From: Arthrobacter sp. AK04
GTDB lineage: Bacteria > Actinomycetota > Actinomycetes > Actinomycetales > Micrococcaceae
Length of the DNA: 64,000 bases
Assembly: GCF_021129155.1 (NCBI RefSeq)
Contig: NZ_JAJOMC010000019.1
Coordinates: 1 to 64,000, forward strand
Direction: 5' to 3'
Every line of letters starts with the position of its first letter. Within the stretch, counting starts at the first letter, position 1. Under the pieces are notes generated by a model. It saw nothing but the letters and a program-made list of their open reading frames with translations, searched no databases and was not told the origin of the DNA. Shown one piece after another: positions 58,301-64,000 of the stretch. The position numbers were made by a program, and so were the translations under genes.

Positions 58301-58521
58301 TAGGCGGCCGCTGCTGCCCCCGCCAGGACAACAATGTAGCGGCCGTCCTTGAACTCGGCGGCTGCGTTTTCCGCGGCAGTCACTGCCATGTCCTGTCCGG
58401 TCGGCGCCGCGGTGGCGGGGGTGATGGCCATCGAGGTGAGGATGAGCGGCAGGCCCACGGCAAGCGCCGCTGCCTTCCGGAATCCCCCGCCCCGCGTGGG
58501 GCTCTTTCCAGTAGATCTCAC
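55393..58521 (-). CDS. Secreted S8 family serine peptidase (subtilase)
   Basis: 1042 residues. Signal peptide AAALAVGLPLILTSMAITPATAA, then an I9-type propeptide (DGRYIVVLAGAAAAAYEG), then the catalytic domain with Asp about 198 (VVGVIDSGYAPDN), His about 299 (GSHGTHTATTAAGN) and Ser near 623 (SGTSMAAPHIAGFG). A PA-type insertion lies between His and Ser. C-terminal Fn3-like and PPC-like beta domains complete it. GTG 58521 is preferred for its GAAAGG site and signal peptide; the longer frame runs to 58608. SSI-like genes stand next to it. Confidence 0.9.
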   Translation of the reverse strand: MRSTGKSPTRGGGFRKAAALAVGLPLILTSMAITPATAAPTGQDMAVTAAENAAAEFKDGRYIVVLAGAAAAAYEGETPGLGATKPNNGRKLDAGSANYRAYDAHLRKQQREVAASQGVTPAKQYTAALNGFTAELTAAQAMELSKDDRVLVVAPDVENAPDYTTTDFLKLTGPDGVWATQFGGEENAGKGVVVGVIDSGYAPDNPFLQGEPVQPLSGPAQVGVPYRTAEGRIAMLKADGTTFEGECQKGQGTGASFDGSLCNSKVIGARYFADTFLQYVAPGNRAPEELISPVDVGSHGTHTATTAAGNASVEQVIDGSSFGKSSGVAPAAKVSVYKVCWEDTNPDTGGCYSSASVEAVEAAIKDGVDVLNYSISGNNNNTTDPVALAFLNAAAAGVFVSASAGNSGPTASTVNHASPWLTTVAASTFPSDLLGTVKVSDGSLYRGASIMKSEVADTPVVVAAAAAAAGVTNANLCGPGSLDAAKVAGKVVVCDRGVVDRTAKSQEVQDKGGVGMVLVNLTSSSEDADNHVLPTVHVNAPKSLELKSKLEANPALTVSLVKGDLTGEPPAPAPQIAGFSSRGPTLAAGGDLLKPDIAAPGVNVLAGVSTIGNNGDQFGFMSGTSMAAPHIAGFGALVLSKQPSWSPAIVKSAMMTTAYPLVNADGSPNADPFQGGAGHIDSTRVLDPGLVYNSGIKDWLGFLNGQGVDTGAPQAGTIAARDLNVPSVALGSLVGEVQVKRQLTALVPGMYRPEVNMPGFNIQVEPKSLNFARAGQTREVTLTIRNASAPVGKFSTGTLTWKGPRTVSSPIAIRPVDAQIAPSFSFGSATGSGSGTMELVSGSDSPINVGVEGLAPLSQTAITKTPGEYAPRNDEHNALLRVTVPEGASFARLGVQAASDDVDWDMVVYAPNVSGGLTATQVATASASEFLDLESPRAGTYYLAVNLYSTPDNGPASASVQAVTFAGDAGNLTVEPNPIVAPNGTATSATVSWTGLSEGAYLSRLSLGGNGIRTWVNVQVGSAHVAPSGAPQVALADAVPAV

Positions 58522-58735
58522 ATGCAAACCTTTCACGATGTACCGGCCCAGCCAGGGTGGGGGCCCGAAACGACTCGGCATGGCACGCGAAGTTACAGAT
58601 CTTGTCATTTCGTGAGACCAGCCGGTTCACAGAGTACAGACTGATAGCTGAATATGACATAGGACACAAAACGGAAATTTCCGCCAGTCATACACCGGGC
58701 ACCCTGGCACCGCCTGCAGCTGAAAGGCACGAAAA

Positions 58736-58757
58736 AGGGCGCCCGGGAAGACGCCCT
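58736..58757 (-). terminator. Terminator of the small minus-strand gene
   Basis: AGGGCG / CGCCCT stem (58736-58741 and 58752-58757), then five T on the minus strand. Confidence 0.65.
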
Positions 58758-58785
58758 CGAAACGCGGGAAAGCCGGGACCCGCCG

Positions 58786-58971
58786 CTACTGGCGTGGTGT
58801 GCGGACGACGTCGCTGATCCACTGCCGGGTCTTTTCGTCCACCGGCCCCGCCACCCTGTTCTCCCGGGCGAAACGGTCGGCTTTGATCTTTTGGAACACC
58901 ATCCGGCCCAGCCCCGCGAACACTGCGGCGGCGACCATGGGCAACAGCACGGATTTCGAATTTTCAGCCAT
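58786..58971 (-). CDS. Small hypothetical protein with one hydrophobic segment
   Basis: 61 residues: SKSVLLPMVAAAVFAGLGRMVF is a single hydrophobic helix near the N-terminus, followed by a basic and charged tail (KIKADRFARENRVAGPVDEKTRQW). It may be a membrane-associated micro-protein. Leaderless start after TAGGAT, terminator after the stop. I recognise no family. Confidence 0.6.
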   Translation of the reverse strand: MAENSKSVLLPMVAAAVFAGLGRMVFQKIKADRFARENRVAGPVDEKTRQWISDVVRTPRQ

Positions 58972-59273
58972 CCAGCAATCCTAGTGAAGCCGCCCGTCCA
59001 ACTCCACAGCACCGGGCCGGAAAGCGCCGCCGCCAGGCGTACGGCAACCCGGCTTCCTGCGGCTGTCCTGCCGGAACCAGCCGAATACAGGCTGCGGCCC
59101 TTCGGCCGGTAGAATGGACGAGCAAGCTCGCGGAGCGCCCGTCCTCATGTCTGAACGCATTGTCTGAACTCACGGCCTGAACTGTTTAAGTCAACGTGTC
59201 CCAGACCCGGAACGGCGTGAGACGGCACCACTCCGCTGCGCCCTTACCCAAGCTCACGCACAGGAGTTACCGG
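58972..59273. other. 302-base intergenic stretch before purS
   Basis: The minus-strand side holds the TAGGAT hexamer (58978-58983) of the small gene. In the middle, TAGAAT (59110-59115) is a possible -10 for pur genes, followed by the small inverted repeat GAGC-AA-GCTC near 59118. The purS ribosome site AGGAG lies at the end. I see no riboswitch-like fold and no other gene. Confidence 0.5.
58978..58983 (-). promoter_or_regulatory. -10 hexamer for leaderless start at 58971
   Basis: TAGGAT on the minus strand, six bases, ATG. Confidence 0.5.
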
Positions 59274-59525
59274 ATGCCCCGGATCGTTGTTGACGTCATG
59301 CCCAAGCCCGAGATTCTGGACCCGCAGGGGAAGGCGATCGTCGGCGCTCTCCCCCGCCTGGGCTTCACCAGCTTCAGCTCTGTCCGCCAGGGCAAGCGTT
59401 TCGAACTGACGGTCGACGGCGAGGTGACCGAGGAAATCCTGGCCCAGGCCCGGAATGCCGCGGAAACCCTCCTGTCCAACCCGGTGATCGAGGACGTCGT
59501 CAACGTCGAGGTCGTCGAGGCCTGA
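59274..59525 (+). CDS. purS: Phosphoribosylformylglycinamidine synthase subunit PurS
   Basis: 83 residues, the usual length. [46 protein letters not shown] matches PurS, which bridges PurL and PurQ in the FGAM synthetase complex of purine synthesis. ATG 59274 follows AGGAG; an upstream in-frame ATG at 59196 is not needed. Two bases separate it from purQ. Confidence 0.93.
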   Translation: MPRIVVDVMPKPEILDPQGKAIVGALPRLGFTSFSSVRQGKRFELTVDGEVTEEILAQARNAAETLLSNPVIEDVVNVEVVEA

Positions 59526-59526
59526 C

Positions 59527-60303
59527 ATGACTGAACTTCCCCTGATCGGCGAAGCACCCGCCGACGCCTCCGGCGCCCGCAGGCTCGCCGGCGCCCGGAT
59601 CGGCGTCGTCACGTTCCCCGGCACCCTTGATGACCGCGACGCCGCCCGCGCCGTCCGCCTCGCCGGCGGCACCGCCGTCGAACTCTGGCACGCAGACACC
59701 GAGCTCGGCGACGTGGACGCCGTGGTGATTCCCGGCGGGTTCTCCTACGGTGACTACCTCCGCGCCGGTGCCATCGCACGCTTCGCCCCGCTGATGACCA
59801 AAATCATCGACGCCGCCAACTCGGACGCCAAGCTGCCCGTGCTCGGTATCTGCAACGGCTTCCAGATCCTCACCGAGTCGCACCTGCTGCCCGGGTCCAT
59901 GATCAAGAACGACCACCTGAAGTTCATGTGCCGCGACCAGGTCCTGCGCGTCGAGAACAGCAACACCGCCTGGACCCTGGACTACGAGGCGGGCCAGGAG
60001 ATCACCATCCCGCTGAAGAACCAGGACGGCCAGTACATCGCCGACGATAAGACCCTGGACGCCCTTGAGGCCGAAGGCCGCGTGGTGTTCCGCTACGTGG
60101 GCTTCAACCCGAACGGCTCCCGCCGGGACATCGCCGGCATTTCCAACGCAGCCGGCAACGTGGTCGGCCTCATGCCGCACCCCGAGCATGCCGTGGAAGT
60201 TGGCTTCGGCCCCGAATCGCTCGATGGCATCGGCGGGTCCGACACCGACGGCCTGGGCTTCTTCACCTCCGTCCTGAACAAGATTGTGGGAGGCGCCAAG
60301 TGA
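59527..60303 (+). CDS. purQ: Phosphoribosylformylglycinamidine synthase subunit PurQ
   Basis: 258 residues. Glutaminase class I fold: [41 protein letters not shown], catalytic Cys in [14 protein letters not shown], His/Glu in [11 protein letters not shown]. It supplies ammonia from glutamine to PurL. The stop overlaps the purL start (GTGA). About 20 residues longer at the N-terminus than short PurQ forms. Confidence 0.95.
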   Translation: MTELPLIGEAPADASGARRLAGARIGVVTFPGTLDDRDAARAVRLAGGTAVELWHADTELGDVDAVVIPGGFSYGDYLRAGAIARFAPLMTKIIDAANSDAKLPVLGICNGFQILTESHLLPGSMIKNDHLKFMCRDQVLRVENSNTAWTLDYEAGQEITIPLKNQDGQYIADDKTLDALEAEGRVVFRYVGFNPNGSRRDIAGISNAAGNVVGLMPHPEHAVEVGFGPESLDGIGGSDTDGLGFFTSVLNKIVGGAK

Positions 60304-62609
60304 CCACGGAAACCACCAAGAAGTTCAACATCGACACCGTCGAGCATGCTGCGAAGACTCCGGACACGGAGCTTCCCTGGGCCGAGCTGGGCCTGAAGCA
60401 GAACGAATTCGACGAGATCGTCAAGGTCCTGGGCCGCCGCCCCACCGGCGCCGAGCTGGCCATGTACTCCGTCATGTGGAGCGAGCACTGCTCCTACAAG
60501 TCCTCCAAGAACCACCTGCGCCAGTTCGGCCAGAAGGTCACTGAGGAAATGAAGAAGGACATGCTGGTGGGCATCGGCGAAAACGCCGGCGTGACCAACC
60601 TCGGGGACGGCTGGGCCGTGACCTTCAAGATCGAATCGCACAACTCGCCGTCGTTCGTTGAGCCGTACCAGGGCGCCGCGACCGGCATTGGCGGCATTGT
60701 CCGCGACATCATCTCCATGGGCGCCCGCCCCGTTGCCGTGATGGATCCGCTGCGTTTCGGCGCCATCGACCACCCGGACACCGCACGGGTCATGCACGGC
60801 GCAGTCGCGGGCATCGGCGGCTACGGCAACTCCCTCGGCCTGCCGAACATCGGCGGCGAAATGGTGTTCGACTCCGTCTACCAGGGCAACCCGCTGGTCA
60901 ACGCCCTGGCCGTGGGCGTCATGCGCCATGAGGACATCCGCCTGGCCAACGCCTCCGGCAAGGGCAACAAGGTGGTCCTCTTCGGTGCCCGCACAGGCGG
61001 CGACGGTATCGGCGGCGCCTCCGTGCTCGCATCCGAGTCCTTCGACGACACCAAGCCCTCCAAGCGCCCCGCGGTGCAGGTAGGCGATCCCTTCGCCGAG
61101 AAGGTCCTGATCGAGTGCTGCCTGGAACTGTTCAAGGGTTCACTGGTGGAAGGCATCCAGGACCTGGGCGCGGCAGGCATCTCCTGCGCCACGTCTGAGC
61201 TGGCCTCCAACGGCGACGGCGGTATGCAGGTTGAGCTGACGTCCGTCCTGCTGCGCGACCCCACCCTGACCCCGGGCGAGATCCTGATGTCCGAGTCGCA
61301 GGAACGCATGATGGCCGTGGTCACGCCGGAGAACGTCAAGGCGTTCGAGGCCGTCATGGACAAGTGGGCCGTGGAGTACTCCTGGCTGGGCGAGGTGACG
61401 GACACCGGCCGCCTGATCATCACTTGGGAAGGCGACGTGATTGTCGACGTCGATCCCCGCACCGTGGCACACGACGGCCCCGTCTATGACCGTCCGTACG
61501 CCCGGCCCGAGTGGCAGGACGCCGTCCAGGCCGACACCTTCACCGGTTCCGTCCAGGACGCAGGCCGCCCGGCCGCGCCCGGGGAACTTGCCAAGGCCGT
61601 CACCGAGCTGGTGGCATCGCCGAACATGTGCTCCAAGGACTGGATCACCAACCAGTACGACCGGTACGTGGGCGGCAACACCGCCATGGCCTTCCCCGAC
61701 GACGCCGGCGTGGTCCGCGTCGACGAGGAAACCGGCCTAGGCGTTGCCCTGGCCACCGACGCCAACGGCCGCTACACCTACCTGGACCCGTACCACGGCG
61801 CGCAGCTGGCCCTGGCCGAGGCCTACCGCAACGTGGCCACCTCCGGCGCCGTGCCCATGGCCGTCAGCGACTGCCTGAACTTCGGTTCCCCCGAGGATCC
61901 GGACGTCATGTGGCAGCTCGCCGAAGCCATCCGCGGCCTGTCCGACGCGTGCATGGTGCTGGGCATCCCGGTCACCGGCGGCAACGTCTCGCTGTACAAC
62001 CAGACGGGCACCACGCCCATCCACCCCTCCCCTGTGGTGGCAGTTCTGGGCAAGCTCGACGACGTTGCCCGCCGCACGCCGTCGGGCTGGCGCGAGGACG
62101 GCCAGGCGATCTACCTGCTGGGCACCACCGGCGCTGAACTGGATGGTTCCGAATGGGCCAACATGCGCGGCCACCTCGGCGGGCAGCCGCCCAAGGTTGA
62201 CCTAGAAGCCGAGCGTGCGCTGGGCGAGATCCTGATCAACGCCTCACGCGACGGCATGATCGACTCGGCGCACGACCTCTCCGAGGGTGGCCTCGCCGCA
62301 GCGCTGGTAGAGTCCTCGCTGCGGTACGGCGTGGGTGCCCGGATCGCACTGCAGGATGTCCTGGACCGGGACGGTGTGGACCTGTTCACGGCGCTCTTCT
62401 CCGAGTCCCAGGGCCGCGCCATCGTTGGCGTGCCCCGCTCCGAGGAAATCCGCTTCACGGACATGTGCACCGCCCGCGGCTTCGCCCACACCCGCGTTGG
62501 CGTGGTGGATGCGGCCAGCGGCACCCTGGAGATCAACGGCGTGGAGAGCCTGTCCCTGGACGCCCTCCGCGCAGCACACGAAGGGACCCTGCCGAAGTAC
62601 TTCGGCTAG
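60300..62609 (+). CDS. purL: Phosphoribosylformylglycinamidine synthase subunit PurL (small form)
   Basis: 769 residues, the small PurL type that works with PurS and PurQ. ATP and FGAR sites: [63 protein letters not shown] and the second-half [12 protein letters not shown]. Catalyses FGAR to FGAM in purine synthesis. GTG 60300 overlaps purQ. A palindrome follows 15 bases after the stop. Confidence 0.95.
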   Translation: MTTETTKKFNIDTVEHAAKTPDTELPWAELGLKQNEFDEIVKVLGRRPTGAELAMYSVMWSEHCSYKSSKNHLRQFGQKVTEEMKKDMLVGIGENAGVTNLGDGWAVTFKIESHNSPSFVEPYQGAATGIGGIVRDIISMGARPVAVMDPLRFGAIDHPDTARVMHGAVAGIGGYGNSLGLPNIGGEMVFDSVYQGNPLVNALAVGVMRHEDIRLANASGKGNKVVLFGARTGGDGIGGASVLASESFDDTKPSKRPAVQVGDPFAEKVLIECCLELFKGSLVEGIQDLGAAGISCATSELASNGDGGMQVELTSVLLRDPTLTPGEILMSESQERMMAVVTPENVKAFEAVMDKWAVEYSWLGEVTDTGRLIITWEGDVIVDVDPRTVAHDGPVYDRPYARPEWQDAVQADTFTGSVQDAGRPAAPGELAKAVTELVASPNMCSKDWITNQYDRYVGGNTAMAFPDDAGVVRVDEETGLGVALATDANGRYTYLDPYHGAQLALAEAYRNVATSGAVPMAVSDCLNFGSPEDPDVMWQLAEAIRGLSDACMVLGIPVTGGNVSLYNQTGTTPIHPSPVVAVLGKLDDVARRTPSGWREDGQAIYLLGTTGAELDGSEWANMRGHLGGQPPKVDLEAERALGEILINASRDGMIDSAHDLSEGGLAAALVESSLRYGVGARIALQDVLDRDGVDLFTALFSESQGRAIVGVPRSEEIRFTDMCTARGFAHTRVGVVDAASGTLEINGVESLSLDALRAAHEGTLPKYFG

Positions 62610-62624
62610 TCCCCACCACCACCC

Positions 62625-62684
62625 ATCGATTGCTCCGTACCTGTCGTTTTGACCTCTCAGAACGACAAGTGCGGAGCAATCGAT
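62625..62684. terminator. Palindrome between purL and the AbiEi/DUF559-like gene
   Basis: A 26-bp hairpin with one mismatch and two G-U pairs, loop GACCTCTC. Ends are ATCGATTGCTCCG / CGGAGCAATCGAT; the inner part holds TGTCGTTTT. It lies between converging genes and shares sequence with the palindrome at 63681. Confidence 0.7.
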
Positions 62685-62686
62685 TA

Positions 62687-63676
62687 TTAACCACCCCGCC
62701 GCCAGCCGGCCTGGACCAGCGCACTGCGCACCTTCATGACAGCAGACTTGGCGTCGTTGAGCATACGGCGTTTGGATATCCGGACTTCGGTCCAGCCCAG
62801 GGCGGCGTAGCGCTCCGACCGGTCTATGTCCCGCACAATCTGTCCTGCTTCACCGTGGTGTTCGCCTTCGTATTCGATCCCGATCCGGTACTTGCGGTAG
62901 GAGAGGTCCGGCTCGTGGTGCCGTGTCCCGTCTTCAGAGATGATGGGAACGTTCAGCTCGGGTTCCGGCAGCCCGGCCCGCACTATTGCCAGACGGAGCA
63001 GCGTTTCCTGGGGCGAGTCGGAGCCAACGCGGACCAGCTTGATGGCTTCCTTGGCTTTCCGCAGTCCGCGCTTTCCCTTGTGCCTGTCGATCATGCGCTG
63101 AAGGTCAGCAATGCTGCACAGGGGCATGTCCCTTTCCTCGAAAGCCTCCCGCGGCACCCGGACGCAGCTGTCCCCCATGACCACGAGCTCGTCCAGGGTC
63201 AGCATCTCCGCCATATCAAGCCACGTGCGCTCCGGGGTGGTGACAGGAATCCCATCGACCGTGGTGACCTCGTCGCTGTAGAGCTTCATTCTGTGCACGA
63301 TGACATGGGGCCTGTTGAGGTGGGCCGCACCCTCGGGCCTTATGATGTGGAACATTTCCGGGTTCCCCTTCTGCTGGCGTCTCGGCAGGACCAGGAGCTC
63401 CGCCGCAGTGAGGTGCGACGCGGCGCATCGCTCATTGACCTCAATGAAGGGCCGCACCCTGGCACTCAAAGGGAGGTCCGCCGTCGTACATTCCATGCGG
63501 ACGCCCCTGCCATGGCGTTCCAACGAACCGTGCCGCCAGCGCCGCGGGGAGACCCCGGCGAGGGCCGCATCTGCAATGGTGAAGGGGCGGGTCCGGAGTT
63601 CGTCCGGCAACGGGCGAGGCGTCTTCGTCGGTCCATGAGACCAGAATCGGGCAAAGACCGCAGAAGTTATCCACAC
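62687..63676 (-). CDS. AbiEi-like N-domain plus DUF559/Vsr-like nuclease fold protein
   Basis: 329 residues. N-terminal part (FTIADAALAGVSPRRWRHGSLERHGRGVR) resembles the winged helix of AbiEi-type antitoxins. The C-terminus has the PD-(D/E)XK pattern of DUF559/Vsr: Glu 224 (SPQETLLRLA), Asp 257 (HHEPDLSYR), Glu 268 and 270 (GIEYEGEHHG). No toxin gene (AbiEii) is adjacent. Flanked at both ends by related palindromes. GTG 63676 was taken as start; TTG near residue 23 is an alternative. Confidence 0.72.
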   Translation of the reverse strand: MWITSAVFARFWSHGPTKTPRPLPDELRTRPFTIADAALAGVSPRRWRHGSLERHGRGVRMECTTADLPLSARVRPFIEVNERCAASHLTAAELLVLPRRQQKGNPEMFHIIRPEGAAHLNRPHVIVHRMKLYSDEVTTVDGIPVTTPERTWLDMAEMLTLDELVVMGDSCVRVPREAFEERDMPLCSIADLQRMIDRHKGKRGLRKAKEAIKLVRVGSDSPQETLLRLAIVRAGLPEPELNVPIISEDGTRHHEPDLSYRKYRIGIEYEGEHHGEAGQIVRDIDRSERYAALGWTEVRISKRRMLNDAKSAVMKVRSALVQAGWRRGG

Positions 63677-63680
63677 CCAT

Positions 63681-63742
63681 CATCGATTGCTCCGCACTTG
63701 TCGTTTTCGCGCGTGAAAACGACAAGTACTCAACAATCGATG
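63681..63742. repeat. Palindrome upstream of the AbiEi/DUF559-like gene
   Basis: A 28-bp hairpin with four mismatches. Its left arm repeats ATCGATTGCTCCG-CAC-TTGTCGTTTT nearly as at 62625. It ends before the convergent stop of the DUF503 gene, and separates the two minus-strand genes. Confidence 0.7.
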
Positions 63743-63747
63743 AGGGG

Positions 63748-64000
63748 TTAGTCCTCGCTGTGGTGGTCACGCTGCCGGGCACTGAGGAGTTCGAACTCCG
63801 GCCGGGCTGCCACAAAACGTTCGACGGCGTCCAGCACCTCCACGAGGTGGGCGCGGTCGGCCGCCACCAGGCCGGCGCCCACCTGCGAACGCCGGTACTG
63901 GTCATGACCACCCACCTCAGCAACGGAGACGTCGAACCGCCGCCTGATCTCGGCGAGCAGCGGCCTGATCACCGAGCGTTTTTCCTTGAGGCTTTGGACG
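63748..64000 (-). CDS. DUF503 (YlxP-like) protein, 5' truncated by window edge
   Basis: The frame continues past the window end: minus-strand residues read VQSLKEKRSVIRPLLAEIRRRFDVSVAEVGGHD, the conserved DUF503 start, so the first residues are missing. YlxP proteins are small and are often encoded near ribosome-maturation genes; some are linked to late ribosome assembly. Here it stands after an AbiEi/DUF559-like gene. The C-terminus ends in QRDHHSED. Confidence 0.82.
   Translation of the reverse strand, partial: VQSLKEKRSVIRPLLAEIRRRFDVSVAEVGGHDQYRRSQVGAGLVAADRAHLVEVLDAVERFVAARPEFELLSARQRDHHSED

Overview
The window looks like chromosomal DNA of a high-GC soil actinobacterium of the Micrococcaceae, close to Arthrobacter or Pseudarthrobacter. 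The pointers are the strong G/C bias at third codon positions, a dnaX-recR-lysC order preceded by a small SRP RNA, a RamB-type regulator divergent from aceA-aceB, a DtxR/IdeR-type iron box, and many genes whose start codon lies 6-7 bases after a -10-like hexamer (apparent leaderless genes). The genus is inferred from these features and was not tested by database search. No phage, transposase, CRISPR array or plasmid function is visible.

Layout. 1-5.3 kb: the end of a GH76-like glycosidase, then an Fbp-type ferric iron ABC transporter (binding lipoprotein, fused permease, ATPase) behind an iron box. 5.3-11.4 kb: a membrane-anchored GH32 fructanase and small stand-alone genes (YdeI-like, VOC, NUDIX-like, SRPBCC, one unknown). 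11.5-14.5 kb: tgt, a dienelactone hydrolase and a YhhQ-type queuosine-precursor transporter, suggesting queuosine salvage. 14.6-18.6 kb: a TetR gene with a paired operator, an SDR epimerase, a small membrane protein, a ThiD/PdxK-type kinase, a cupin and a lower-GC orphan. 18.7-23.4 kb: ramB and the glyoxylate shunt genes aceA and aceB. 23.6-31.3 kb: an MFS transporter, a 2-hydroxyacid dehydrogenase, and a ROK repressor divergent from a four-gene sugar operon (TIM barrel, two Gfo/Idh/MocA dehydrogenases, TIM barrel), the best candidate here for an undescribed pathway. 31.4-37.9 kb: a GNAT enzyme, a glycogen-debranching-type enzyme with a GT4 glycosyltransferase, a DsbA-family protein, a TetR regulator and a LytR_C gene pair. 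38-45.2 kb: a HAD hydrolase, a Stealth phosphotransferase, a CpdA-like phosphodiesterase, a glutathione peroxidase, an M23 peptidase with a long repetitive tail and an MpaB-family oxygenase. 45.3-52.3 kb: tRNA-Ser(GGA), a NIF3/YqfO-like protein, SRP RNA, dnaX, recR and aspartate kinase with an internal beta-subunit start. 52.3-59 kb: two adjacent small paralogues, a MarR regulator, two SSI-like protease-inhibitor genes around an uncharacterised gene, facing a large secreted subtilase. 59.2-62.6 kb: purS-purQ-purL. 62.6-64 kb: an AbiEi/DUF559-like gene between two related palindromes, and a truncated DUF503 gene.

Three patterns recur. Long palindromes sit in five intergenic gaps, three of them sharing a GTCGTTTT/AAAACGAC core. 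The leaderless start signature occurs at about fourteen genes. Regulator genes usually have a palindromic operator close by (ROK, TetR, MarR, iron box).
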